DNA of 32,113 bases from the NCBI GenBank assembly GCA_902602595.1, contig CACKRJ010000012.1, positions 1 to 32,113 on the forward strand, written 5' to 3'. A model generated the notes under the pieces. It saw only the letters and a list, made by a program, of their open reading frames with translations, was not told the origin of the DNA and ran no database searches. The first letter of the stretch is position 1, and every line of letters starts with the position of its first letter. The stretch comes from an uncultured SAR86 cluster bacterium. GTDB taxonomy: Bacteria > Pseudomonadota > Gammaproteobacteria > Magnimaribacterales > D2472. Of this stretch, positions 24,032 to 32,113 are shown piece after piece. The position numbers and the translations under genes are program-made.

Positions 24032-26563
24032 TTAGAAGTTATATACTATTTGAGCTCCTATCTGTCTTCCCATGTTGGTGTTAGCAGCATAAAACTTAGA
24101 TGGTAAACTTCCGCCACCAGGCAAGTGATAATCTGAGTAATAAGCTTGAATATGAGAAAGATCAACGTCATCTGTTATGTTCTTTACAAATAAGCTTGCA
24201 TCCCAAGCACCATCAGTTGATCTCCATCCAACAATAATATTTGCTAGATATAGAGCTTTGATTTTTAAATCTGGATTGATTGCACTTGTTCGCTCATCTC
24301 TCCAACTAAGATTATATCTTGTATATCTCTCACCACCCCAATATGCAGGCACAGTATGGTCTAAGTAAAAAGTAAGAGATGATTCGGCATCATCATTAAC
24401 TCTTTGACCGCTCACATCTCTTGTTGCAGCTAACATGCCAGAATAAGAAGGATCATTTGCATATCCTATGGATCCTGCATCATACTCACTATCTGTAGAA
24501 GTAAAACTTCCACCTAAAGTAAGGTCAGCATTAACAACATAAGCATATTCAAAATCAATCCCTGAAATTGATGCATCATTATTATTAAAAACACCACCCT
24601 GAACTTGTTGAACAAGACCCGGACCAGCAGCGCTATAAACTCTAGCTGAGATGTTATCCCACTTAGTTTGATATCCATCAAATGTATAATCATAATAAGC
24701 AGCGTTCAATCTAAGCCTTCCATTCATGAAAGTACCCTTCATGCCAAGCTCAGTCATATCACTTTCTTCTTCTTCAAAAGTAATTAAGGCAGGGTTAATT
24801 GCTACTGGTGAAATAGTAGCTCCTGGGCTCCTAAAACCACTTTCAGTAGAAACATAAAGCAGGACATCGTCATTAAGGTAATGACCGATCTTAAAGCTTC
24901 CAGTTGTCGAATCATTTGAGGAGTTTTGTAGATTGATTGGAATTCTTGGAATTGTCATTCCTCCACCAGTAGCAGCAGTAACAAGCGCCGTTACTGGAAG
25001 ATATAAATTTTGAGCTCTATATCCAATCATTTCTTGTTCTCTAAAACCAAATTGAATAAAGGTTTTTTCAGTCATGTTGTATTTAAAGTTTGCAAAATAC
25101 GCTTCAGTCTTATTGTCTAAAGGAATACCCATGCAAGTAATCACATTTGGTTTAGCTGCAAACAAACCGGGGCTTGCTCTTTCAGCTAAACATGCTTGAT
25201 TCGGTGTCTTGTAATCAAAACCAACAAGTGGTTTGAATAGGTTAGGAGCAACTTCATAGTTATCCATAGAAACATCTAGATCAGCATTGGTAAATGTTTC
25301 TGAATCTCTTGAAAAGAACCCAATCGTATACTCAAGCTTGTCATTGTCTTGATTTGAAATTCTCATTTCAAAGACCTCAATACCGGTATTGGTTCTTACT
25401 TCTTGAGGGTATCCGTATGTGTAGGCTCCAGCATAGTCTCTATCAATAAGGCCCATTGAATCACTTTGAGAGTCGGACCATCTAAGAGCTAAAGCATGAC
25501 TACCCATATCATAATCAATCATTAAGTTGTGAATTTCAGCACTCGTATTCTGTCTAGGATTTTGATAATGCAATGCAACGCCATCTTCAGGACTTAATCC
25601 ATCGGCTGGTATATCTGTATAAGTTGGTCTATGTAAAAAACCTAATTGAGCTGCAGCTGCTGGCCCAGCTAACTGACCAACGGTTGCAACCCATGCATTG
25701 GCAGCGCCAGCATAATCAACATTCACGGGAGGGAAGAATGGATTTGAGGCACCAGCAACAAATGCAAAGGCATCAAAAGGAAAAGTTCCATTACTTCCTG
25801 CAACTGGCTGAGGATAGATAGAGTCAACTTCCATATTTTGGTACTTGAATCTCACTGATAGCTCATCTGAAGGCTCCCATGTCAGGCTAATTCTGCCTGA
25901 ATCATAAGTGTGAGTTTCATTAACTGCAGTTCTAATATTTTTAACTTCCTTGCCGTCATTATTATTTCTAACGCCAGCAACCCTCATTGATAGAGTATCG
26001 GAAAAATGTAGATCACTAGCAGCCTCTAGAATGGAAGTCATGTTGTCAGCCCAAGTAGTCTTAACATAACCATTTCTTTCACCACTACCTACTTCTGCTG
26101 AACGAGTATATATTTGAAGCGCTCCACCGGTGCTAACAACTCCTTGAAGTGTGCCTTGAGCACCTTTAAGAATTTCTACACGCTCAGTATCATACATTTG
26201 AAGGAACATCTCTCCTGCTCGAAGAGGAACCTCATCAATGTATCCTTGAATTGGCTGATCATTTCCGCCATCGGGATCCATTTTTTGACCACGCATAATA
26301 ATAGTTGATCTTCTAGGATCAATTTGCGTAAATTCAACACCGGATACAACTTGAGCTAACTCGCTTAAATCTCTTATTTGATAATCATCCAATGTGCTGC
26401 CAGTAACTGCATTTACTGTCTGAGCAATATCTTGAACGTTTTCTTCTTTTTTAGTTGCTGTAACTACAACTTCTTCAAGCACAAGCCCGGAATCTTGCGC
26501 CATAGTTGTGCCAGGTGTCGCTACAAAAGCGGCAATTGTAAGTAAACTTAATAGTCTCTTCAT
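24032..26563 (-). CDS. TonB-dependent outer-membrane receptor
   Basis: 843 residues from ATG 26563, preceded at 8 bases by a strong GGAGG; an in-frame TTG at 26578 overlaps that site and is rejected. Signal peptide about 1-22 (…GTTMA). A TonB-box-like segment LVLEEVVVTATK starts the plug domain (about 45-160: SGVEFTQIDPRRSTIIMRG, YDTERVEILKGAQGTL). The 22-strand barrel follows and ends in the classical aromatic C-terminus IVYNF. This is the large, non-siderophore receptor type abundant in sphingomonads and SAR86. The ligand is unknown, and no Fur box is seen. It is paired with the secreted DUF3604 protein downstream, but a strong terminator separates them. Confidence 0.93.
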   Translation of the reverse strand: MKRLLSLLTIAAFVATPGTTMAQDSGLVLEEVVVTATKKEENVQDIAQTVNAVTGSTLDDYQIRDLSELAQVVSGVEFTQIDPRRSTIIMRGQKMDPDGGNDQPIQGYIDEVPLRAGEMFLQMYDTERVEILKGAQGTLQGVVSTGGALQIYTRSAEVGSGERNGYVKTTWADNMTSILEAASDLHFSDTLSMRVAGVRNNNDGKEVKNIRTAVNETHTYDSGRISLTWEPSDELSVRFKYQNMEVDSIYPQPVAGSNGTFPFDAFAFVAGASNPFFPPVNVDYAGAANAWVATVGQLAGPAAAAQLGFLHRPTYTDIPADGLSPEDGVALHYQNPRQNTSAEIHNLMIDYDMGSHALALRWSDSQSDSMGLIDRDYAGAYTYGYPQEVRTNTGIEVFEMRISNQDNDKLEYTIGFFSRDSETFTNADLDVSMDNYEVAPNLFKPLVGFDYKTPNQACLAERASPGLFAAKPNVITCMGIPLDNKTEAYFANFKYNMTEKTFIQFGFREQEMIGYRAQNLYLPVTALVTAATGGGMTIPRIPINLQNSSNDSTTGSFKIGHYLNDDVLLYVSTESGFRSPGATISPVAINPALITFEEEESDMTELGMKGTFMNGRLRLNAAYYDYTFDGYQTKWDNISARVYSAAGPGLVQQVQGGVFNNNDASISGIDFEYAYVVNADLTLGGSFTSTDSEYDAGSIGYANDPSYSGMLAATRDVSGQRVNDDAESSLTFYLDHTVPAYWGGERYTRYNLSWRDERTSAINPDLKIKALYLANIIVGWRSTDGAWDASLFVKNITDDVDLSHIQAYYSDYHLPGGGSLPSKFYAANTNMGRQIGAQIVYNF

Positions 26564-26598
26564 GGTTTCCCCCTCCAATGTGAAGAATGTTTAGTAAA

Positions 26599-26627
26599 AA
26601 TATACCTGTTTTTTAGTAAAATCCCAA
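26599..26627 (-). promoter_or_regulatory. Promoter of the TonB-receptor gene with flanking direct repeats
   Basis: Minus-strand TTGGGA (26627-26622), 17-bp spacer, TATATT (26604-26599). Two copies of TTTTACTAAA on the same strand (26621-26612 and 26599-26590) are exactly 22 bp, two helical turns, apart. One lies in the spacer and one directly after the -10. They are likely sites for a regulator (inference). Confidence 0.5.
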
Positions 26628-26655
26628 ACTTTTTACCTAAAACTAAAGATAATTT

Positions 26656-27288
26656 TTATGGAGAAGTTGGGCTTTCCATGCTAGAAATTTTCAATTGCAT
26701 CTCTTGAAGCATTTCATTATTCTGTCTTCTATAAGCATCAAATGCTTGAACGGTCTCCTCAAGTAACAAAATACTTTTACTTAGCTCAGCGATTTTATTT
26801 TGAGCATCAAGATTATCTATGTTTGCTTCCAAAAGCTCGTTAACTAAAGTCATTAGTTTTTGAGATTCCTTAGTGATTGAACTTATATTGGCTTGGTCGT
26901 TAGTTTGAGTGATTGCGATTTCTTTTAAAACTAAGGCATGTTTATTGACATCTTTTGTGAGTTTTTCAATATTGACTTTGTTACGTTTATTGCTCAAATC
27001 CCATAATTTCCTTATCTCCTTATCAAGAAATTGAAGCTGTGAATTAATATCAGATAAAAATTCAGTGGAAGTTGAATCAGCTAATTTAAGCTGCTCTTCT
27101 AATATTGACAGTCTAGATTCTACTTTAGAGTTAATATTATTAGATGCTTTAGAAAGATCGCTAACCCACAAAGACAAAGCAAGAATTCCAATCAATAACA
27201 AAACAAATACAACTCCAAGAAATAAACCGCTGGAGCTTTTATTAATTTGAGAGTCGCCACCTTTTGTTGCTGAAATTTTAATAGCCAT
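26656..27288 (-). CDS. Membrane-anchored coiled-coil protein, unknown
   Basis: 210 residues. A short basic cytoplasmic N-terminus (about 1-20) is followed by one TM helix at about 22-44 (GLFLGVVFVLLLIGILALSLW). The remainder is helical, with heptad-like spacing of Leu/Ile through to about 200 (e.g. LSILEEQLKLAD, LLEETVQAFDAY). It lacks a signal-peptidase site, so it is expected as a type II inner-membrane protein with a periplasmic coiled coil. No family recognised; the shape recalls cell-division or envelope-spacing proteins but nothing specific supports that. It lies 77-92 bp upstream of the TonB receptor on the same strand and diverges from an acyl-CoA dehydrogenase. Confidence 0.68.
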   Translation of the reverse strand: MAIKISATKGGDSQINKSSSGLFLGVVFVLLLIGILALSLWVSDLSKASNNINSKVESRLSILEEQLKLADSTSTEFLSDINSQLQFLDKEIRKLWDLSNKRNKVNIEKLTKDVNKHALVLKEIAITQTNDQANISSITKESQKLMTLVNELLEANIDNLDAQNKIAELSKSILLLEETVQAFDAYRRQNNEMLQEMQLKISSMESPTSP

Positions 27289-27341
27289 AAATAATGAAGG
27301 TTAGTTTATTAAATTGTTTAAATTATATGTTCTAATATGGC

Positions 27342-27371
27342 TTGAAATTATAAGCCTTAACTTAATACTAT
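27342..27371 (+). promoter_or_regulatory. Candidate promoter of the acyl-CoA dehydrogenase pair
   Basis: TTGAAA (27342-27347), 18-bp spacer, TACTAT (27366-27371). The predicted start is about 5 bases before the ATG at 27383, so the transcript would have almost no leader; this agrees with the lack of a ribosome-binding site there. Confidence 0.35.
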
Positions 27372-27382
27372 ATAACTATATT

Positions 27383-28504
27383 ATGAATTTAGATTTTTCA
27401 GACGATCAAAAATTTTTGCAAGATGAAGCTAAAAAATTCTTTGACAAAGAAGGCGGCCTTACAAATGCAAGAGCAGTCATGGACAATGCCCTTGACAGTG
27501 ATAATGAGCTTTGGCAAAAAATTGTTGAATTGGGCTGGACAGGAATTAGAATCCCCGAAGAATATGAAGGACTTGGTTTAGGTCATTTAGAACTTTGCGT
27601 TATTGCTGAAGAACTAGGGAGATCTCTTGCTCCAGTGCCCTTCTCTTCCTCTGTTTATTTTTTTACCGAGGCGCTAATAAAGTTTGGCAATGAAGAGATT
27701 AAATCTGATTTGTTGCCAAAATTGGTCTCAGGGGAAGTTGTTGGAACCTATGGCATAGCTGAAGATACACATCAAGCAACGGAATCAAATTTAAGTGTTG
27801 CTGTAACATCAGAAAAGATCAACGGAGTCAAAATTGCCGTTCCTGATGCCGGAGTTGCCTCCCAAATGATTCTTGTTGTTAAATCAAAATCTGGTACTGA
27901 TCTAAGATTAGTGGATCTTAATGATGTTTCAGTGACTATAACACCACAGAAAAATCTCGATACCTCGAGAGCTTTTTTTAAAGTTGAATTTAAAGATACT
28001 CCTTCAAAATTACTTGGGGAATCTGGTAAGGGATGGACCTATATTCAACATTTACTTGATCAAGCAGCTGTTTTATTTGCATTTGAGCAAGTTGGAGGAT
28101 CTCAAGCAGCTCTAGATATGGCAAAAGCATATTCTATGGAAAGGTTTGCATTTGGAAGGCAAATTGGGTCTTATCAGGCTATAAAACATAAACTTGCTGA
28201 TATGTATATTGCTGTAACGCTTGCTAAATCAAATTGTTATTATGGTGCATGGGCATTATCCTCAGAATCTGCTGAGCTGCCCCTAGCAGCCGCAACTGCA
28301 AGGGTCAGTGCGACTAAAGCTTTCCAACTTTGCTCAAAAGAAAATATTCAAACTCATGGTGGAAATGGCTTTACATGGGAATATGATTGTCATTTATTTT
28401 ACAAACGATCAAAAATTCTTTCTGTTTTGCTTGGATCTGAGGCGACTTGGAAAGAAAAATTAGTTACTAACTTAGAAAAAACAAATACATTAGCAAAAGG
28501 ATAA
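27383..28504 (+). CDS. Acyl-CoA dehydrogenase, first subunit of a tandem pair
   Basis: 373 residues from ATG 27383 (MNLDFSDDQKF). The frame runs upstream to 27314, but those 23 residues are hydrophobic and unlike the family. The N-terminal helical domain (LGWTGIRIPEEYEGLGLG) and the C-terminal FAD/dimer motifs RFAFGRQIGSYQAIKHKLADM and THGGNGFTWEYD are present. The middle beta domain is degenerate: where active ACADs have xEPxxGSD and WI(N/S)GxKxW this protein has GIAEDTHQATES and shortened loops. This is the pattern of one partner of the alpha2beta2 acyl-CoA dehydrogenases known from mycobacterial steroid side-chain degradation. Three bases separate it from the second subunit gene. Confidence 0.88.
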   Translation: MNLDFSDDQKFLQDEAKKFFDKEGGLTNARAVMDNALDSDNELWQKIVELGWTGIRIPEEYEGLGLGHLELCVIAEELGRSLAPVPFSSSVYFFTEALIKFGNEEIKSDLLPKLVSGEVVGTYGIAEDTHQATESNLSVAVTSEKINGVKIAVPDAGVASQMILVVKSKSGTDLRLVDLNDVSVTITPQKNLDTSRAFFKVEFKDTPSKLLGESGKGWTYIQHLLDQAAVLFAFEQVGGSQAALDMAKAYSMERFAFGRQIGSYQAIKHKLADMYIAVTLAKSNCYYGAWALSSESAELPLAAATARVSATKAFQLCSKENIQTHGGNGFTWEYDCHLFYKRSKILSVLLGSEATWKEKLVTNLEKTNTLAKG

Positions 28505-28507
28505 AAT

Positions 28508-29740
28508 ATGGATTTTAATGACACACCAGAACAAGCTAAATTTAGAGCAAAATGTAGAGAATGGCTTGAAGTAAATGCAGAGCTTAAAGAGAATAAAAAC
28601 AGCGGTCATACCGATTCAACGCTAGAGGATCATCTAAAAGTTGCAAAAGCGTGGCAACAAAAAAAATACGAAGCTGGCTGGGCGATGCTTCATTGGCCAA
28701 AAGAATATGGTGGTATTGAGGCTTCACCAATTGAGAGAATTATATGGGGTCAAGAAGAAGCTAAATTTAATGTGCCAGGAGGTATATTTGAAATTGGTCT
28801 TGGTATGTGTGGTCCGGTAATGATGCAATATGCAACCGAAGAGCAAAAAGATAGATATTTAGCTCCCATGGCTGAAGGAAAAGAAATCTGGTGTCAGTTG
28901 TTTTCCGAGCCTGCAGCAGGTTCAGACGTCGCTGGCCTTAGAAGCAAAGCTGAAAGAGACGGTGACGATTGGATCATAAATGGTCAAAAGGTGTGGACTT
29001 CTGGAGCACATTATTCTGACTTTGGTATCTTAGTTGTTCGTCATGACCCTAATGTAGCCAAACACAAAGGGCTTACTTTCTTTTTTGTGGACATGAAATC
29101 TCCAGGGATAACTGTTAAACCAATTAAACAAATCACCGGTCAAGCTGGAACTGGCGCTGGATTTAATGAGGTTTACTTTGATAACGTTCGTATTCCCGAT
29201 TCTCAACGTCTCGGTGAGATCGGAGATGGATGGAAAGTAGCTATAACCACCCTCATGAACGAGAGATTGGCTGTTGGCGATGCTCGAGGATCTGACATTG
29301 AAGAGGCATTGATCTTATCTAAAACTAAAGATGATGCTGGTGAAGCAATGATAAAAAATGATTCAGTTAGAGAAAAACTTGCTGATTGGTTTTGTGAGGC
29401 TAATGGTCTTAAATATACAAAATTCAGAACAATTTCTGCACTTTCAAAAGGAGAAGCTCCTGGACCAGAGGCCTCCATTACAAAAATTGTTAGCGCAAAT
29501 AAATTGCAAGAAATTGGTAACTTTGGAATTGATTCCGGAGATATGGCAGGAATGCTTATAGATGAGAATGATGGGGTAAGTTCATTTCAAGGCGCATGGT
29601 TAGGAGCTCCTGGCTTGAGAATCGCTGGCGGAACCGATGAAATTTTAAGGAATGTGATAGCCGAAAGAGTGTTGGGTTTACCTCAGGACCCAAGAGCTGA
29701 TAAAGGTATAGCCTTTAAAGATATACCCACAAAGGCTTAA
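28508..29740 (+). CDS. Acyl-CoA dehydrogenase, second subunit of a tandem pair
   Basis: 410 residues; AAGGA precedes the ATG. The beta-domain motifs are intact: QLFSEPAAGSDVAGL and WIINGQKVWTSGAHYSD. The C-terminal GGTDEILRNVIAERVLGLP gives the probable catalytic Glu. The motif RxxFGxxI-x-x-x-Q of the third domain, which binds the FAD of the neighbouring subunit, is missing; residues around 290-345 are unlike it. The missing piece is what the first subunit has, so the two probably form one heteromeric FAD enzyme. Acyl-CoA with a branched or ring-bearing chain would fit the mycobacterial relatives, but the substrate is inference. Confidence 0.9.
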   Translation: MDFNDTPEQAKFRAKCREWLEVNAELKENKNSGHTDSTLEDHLKVAKAWQQKKYEAGWAMLHWPKEYGGIEASPIERIIWGQEEAKFNVPGGIFEIGLGMCGPVMMQYATEEQKDRYLAPMAEGKEIWCQLFSEPAAGSDVAGLRSKAERDGDDWIINGQKVWTSGAHYSDFGILVVRHDPNVAKHKGLTFFFVDMKSPGITVKPIKQITGQAGTGAGFNEVYFDNVRIPDSQRLGEIGDGWKVAITTLMNERLAVGDARGSDIEEALILSKTKDDAGEAMIKNDSVREKLADWFCEANGLKYTKFRTISALSKGEAPGPEASITKIVSANKLQEIGNFGIDSGDMAGMLIDENDGVSSFQGAWLGAPGLRIAGGTDEILRNVIAERVLGLPQDPRADKGIAFKDIPTKA

Positions 29741-29842
29741 AGGCTGTTAATGATTTAAGGGCCTGCGCATTCTTATCAATAGTTAGATTGCCATAAGTGA
29801 TTTCAAGAATTGGATTTTTAATCTCTACAAAAGTTTCTTTTA

Positions 29843-31669
29843 ATGCCGGTTCATCATAGCTGTTTTAAAAATCCGTTTGAGGAAAAGTTCCAAGATGTAA
29901 TTTGGAAGGATGGCTTTCCATACTCCAATGCATATCAAGATAGATTCTTTCAAGATGATGCAGTTGCAGAAATTACAAATATTTTCATTGAACCTAATCA
30001 ATTGCTTGGAAGAATTAAAAATGGTTCTCGAATCCGCATTGGCGAACTAGGATTTGGATTTGGCCTAAATTTTTTAGTCACTGCTAAATTTTGGTTTGAA
30101 AATAATAAAAATTTTAACTTTCACAACCTAGAGTATCTTGCAATTGATGAGGCGTTACCAACCAAAGCGCAGATACTTAAAATCATTAAGAATTTTCCTG
30201 AGCTTGATGAGATTTGTCATATTTTTTTAAAGAGTTACAACCTTTCACATAATGATATGCAAAGAATTTATTTTCCCTCTCTTAAAATTCGACTTACGCT
30301 TGTTCAAAATGATGTAGAGTCAGGATTAAAGAATCTTCTTGGACTAGAGAATAATCAAATTGATGCTTGGTATCTTGATGGGTTTGATCCTAGCAAGAAT
30401 AAATCTATGTGGAGCAATGCTGTTTTTCAATATATGAGATTTTTATCGGCTAGAAATGCAACTTTTGGAACTTTTACTTCAGCTGGTTTTGTAAAAAGAG
30501 GTTTAAAAAAATTTGGGTTTGAAGTAGACAAAGTTCAAGGCTTTGGAAAAAAGCGTCATAAGCTTATTGGAAGCAAATCCCTGGATAGTTCTTATTTCAG
30601 CATTCAACAAAATAAAAAGAAGAAAATAGGCATTATTGGAACCGGTATAGCAGCTAGTTCTGTCGCTTATGCAGCTGTGCAAGATGGGATAGATGTAGAA
30701 ATGTTTGAGTCTGCAGATTGTATTGCTGCTGGTGCATCAGGCAATCCAATTGCTGCTATGTATCCAAGATTTTCAGTTAACAATTCGCCTTACTCTTTTT
30801 TGACTGCTCAAAGTTATTTTTTTGCTGAAAAAGTATATTCACAAATGCCTAATGCCTATAAAAATACTGGTCTTCTATTTTCGCACTCAAATGATTATCA
30901 AGAAGAATGGATTCAAGACATCGAGAATTTAAATAGAAGTGACTTATTCGAAATCATAGATATGAAAGATATGAAAAAAAATTATGGATTTTTATCTAAT
31001 GGATTATTAGTCAAACGAGGCGGTTATCTGTTTCCAAAATTAATTTGTAAAGAAATGACTGCTCATCCCAATATTTCAATATCTTTTGATCATTGCTTCA
31101 ATAATTGGTCTAAAAATGGATCTAAGCTAGATCTAGAATTTTTGAATCAAGAAAAAAAATCTGGTTTTGATGATGTGATTATTGCAAGCGGTCCAACCTT
31201 AGAAAAATATTTACCCGGTCTAAAAATATCAAAAGGTCAGTTAGTTGGTTTAAAGGGCAATCAGCCAATTGATATAGATCTTCCGGTGAATTCTGCTGGT
31301 TATATCCTGCCTATGCAAGAAAATATAACTTGGATCGGTTCATCGCACGAAAAAGATTATGAAAATATGGATATTTCTTACGATGTCGGAAAGGAACTTG
31401 TTAAAAAAATAAATAAAAACTTTAAAATAAACCTTGCTGGCACAGAGAATATGTTAATGGAAGCTCGACTAAGAACAGGAAGTAAAGATAGATTACCTCT
31501 TGCAGGAAAAATTCAAGAGAATGTCTATGTCATAGGTGCCCTTGGTTCAAGAGGATTCAGCTTAGGACCAATACTTGGTGAATATATTGCATCATTAATT
31601 AACAATTCTCCCAGCCCAATATCTTCAGGAATTGCCTTGGCTATTGAACCTTTAAGATTTATAGATTAG
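29843..31669 (+). CDS. mnmC: Bifunctional tRNA 5-methylaminomethyl-2-thiouridine biosynthesis protein MnmC
   Basis: 608 residues (E. coli 668). The N-terminal MnmC2 methyltransferase (about 1-240) has IGELGFGFGLNFL for SAM and AWYLDGFDPSKNKSMW. The C-terminal MnmC1 FAD oxidoreductase (about 260-608) starts GIIGTGIAASSVAYA and has GASGNPIAAMYPRFS and GSRGFSLGP. It removes the carboxymethyl group from cmnm5(s2)U34 and then methylates nm5 to mnm5 in tRNAs. A stop codon 24 bases upstream fixes the earliest start at ATG 29843; there is no clear ribosome-binding site. The linker between domains is short (SIQQNKKKK). The 3' end overlaps the facing gene by 11 bp. Confidence 0.95.
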   Translation: MPVHHSCFKNPFEEKFQDVIWKDGFPYSNAYQDRFFQDDAVAEITNIFIEPNQLLGRIKNGSRIRIGELGFGFGLNFLVTAKFWFENNKNFNFHNLEYLAIDEALPTKAQILKIIKNFPELDEICHIFLKSYNLSHNDMQRIYFPSLKIRLTLVQNDVESGLKNLLGLENNQIDAWYLDGFDPSKNKSMWSNAVFQYMRFLSARNATFGTFTSAGFVKRGLKKFGFEVDKVQGFGKKRHKLIGSKSLDSSYFSIQQNKKKKIGIIGTGIAASSVAYAAVQDGIDVEMFESADCIAAGASGNPIAAMYPRFSVNNSPYSFLTAQSYFFAEKVYSQMPNAYKNTGLLFSHSNDYQEEWIQDIENLNRSDLFEIIDMKDMKKNYGFLSNGLLVKRGGYLFPKLICKEMTAHPNISISFDHCFNNWSKNGSKLDLEFLNQEKKSGFDDVIIASGPTLEKYLPGLKISKGQLVGLKGNQPIDIDLPVNSAGYILPMQENITWIGSSHEKDYENMDISYDVGKELVKKINKNFKINLAGTENMLMEARLRTGSKDRLPLAGKIQENVYVIGALGSRGFSLGPILGEYIASLINNSPSPISSGIALAIEPLRFID

Positions 31670-32113
31670 TAAGTAAATTCTCTACTAACATTTCGGCAGA
31701 AGGCATATCAGTTGGGGCATAACTTGAACCTTTTCGCCATTTAGTAAGGCCAGTCCAAAGAGTTTTATCTGACTCCTGATCCTTTAAAGAGATTCTTAAA
31801 AAAAATTCTGGAACAGAATTAATCCTATCTGGCTCGTAGAGATAACTTCTATACATCGGATAACCATAAAATCGAAAATCATCATATTTGATTTTATCTT
31901 TTGTTGTAACGCTAACCTCAACCACTAAAGAAGAATCTTTTGAATATTGATGTCCTACTCCCTCTAAGTATTCCTTGGCAGCATCTCCTAAATTTTCAAT
32001 TAAAATAGGGTCCATCTCAACGGGATACAAGTCTTTATTTAGTTGAATTTTAAAACTCGTTCCTTCTTCTAATTGAAAGTTATCTCGACTATTCAACTCA
32101 GTAAATGGAGAAG
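31659..32113 (-). CDS. DUF4136-like lipoprotein, N-terminus cut by window edge
   Basis: The frame is open to the right edge, so about 151 codons are visible and the real start is beyond 32113; the TTG at 32096 is not a convincing start. The visible part begins SPFTELNSRDNF, consistent with lying just after a lipobox Cys. It contains SSLVVEVSVTTKD, a Tyr-rich stretch FYGYPMYRSYLYEP, and a final LWTGLTKWRKG followed by MLVENLLTNL. The layout (a helix, a strand of polar/hydrophobic alternation, then a 'kTLWTG' strand) resembles DUF4136 lipoproteins. Function unknown. Confidence 0.55.
   Translation of the reverse strand, partial: SPFTELNSRDNFQLEEGTSFKIQLNKDLYPVEMDPILIENLGDAAKEYLEGVGHQYSKDSSLVVEVSVTTKDKIKYDDFRFYGYPMYRSYLYEPDRINSVPEFFLRISLKDQESDKTLWTGLTKWRKGSSYAPTDMPSAEMLVENLLTNL

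Noticed and set aside
27314-27382. N-terminal extension of the first subunit of the dehydrogenase pair
   Set aside because: The 23 residues are hydrophobic, unlike any ACAD, and overlap the likely promoter.

Overview
The window reads as chromosomal DNA of a low-GC, compact, free-living marine gammaproteobacterium. The SAR86 lineage is the closest match I can suggest. That is an inference from AT-rich coding, very short intergenic gaps, gammaproteobacterial exodeoxyribonuclease I and fused MnmC, several acyl-CoA dehydrogenases, a sphingomonad/SAR86-style TonB receptor and a DUF3604 protein. There is no rRNA, phage, transposase or CRISPR array. Two tRNA genes are present: Val-GAC and Leu-UAG.

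Left part (1-10642): a FecR-domain periplasmic protein (partial at the left edge) and a TPR/beta-barrel outer-membrane protein run leftward. Diverging from them is a tightly packed rightward run: TetR regulator, CHASE2-domain class III adenylate cyclase, DUF481-like outer-membrane protein and MscS channel. Facing this run is a six-TM potassium-channel-like protein with a C-terminal cyclic-nucleotide-binding domain. Together they look like an envelope or osmotic sensing locus: the cyclase can make cAMP and the neighbouring channel could be gated by it. An SLC13-type anion transporter with RCK_C domains and an alpha/beta hydrolase follow.

Middle part (10643-21520): tRNA-Val, a short stand-alone RodZ-type HTH protein, exodeoxyribonuclease I (sbcB), and an acyl-CoA dehydrogenase divergent from a LysR regulator. 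Next come a METTL7-like methyltransferase with an RhlG-like SDR, a CaCA-family Na+/Ca2+ exchanger, two small membrane proteins, a thioredoxin-fold protein with a CPDA motif, a short-form AMP nucleosidase, a GMC oxidoreductase and tRNA-Leu.

Right part (21521-32113): a leftward group of two small membrane proteins, a secreted DUF3604 protein and a TonB-dependent receptor, with a perfect 12-bp terminator hairpin between the last two. Then an unrecognised membrane-anchored coiled-coil protein, a tandem acyl-CoA dehydrogenase pair with complementary motifs (probably one hetero-oligomeric enzyme), bifunctional MnmC, and a partial DUF4136-like lipoprotein at the right edge.

The strongest non-coding signal is a 19-bp inverted repeat found twice, 17/19 identical and in the same orientation. 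It lies 46-49 bp before the start codons of two different DNA-binding-protein genes (TetR and the RodZ-type HTH protein). No stretch over 300 bases lacks a gene. All six convergent gene pairs meet with at most 3 bp between stop codons or with overlapping ends.
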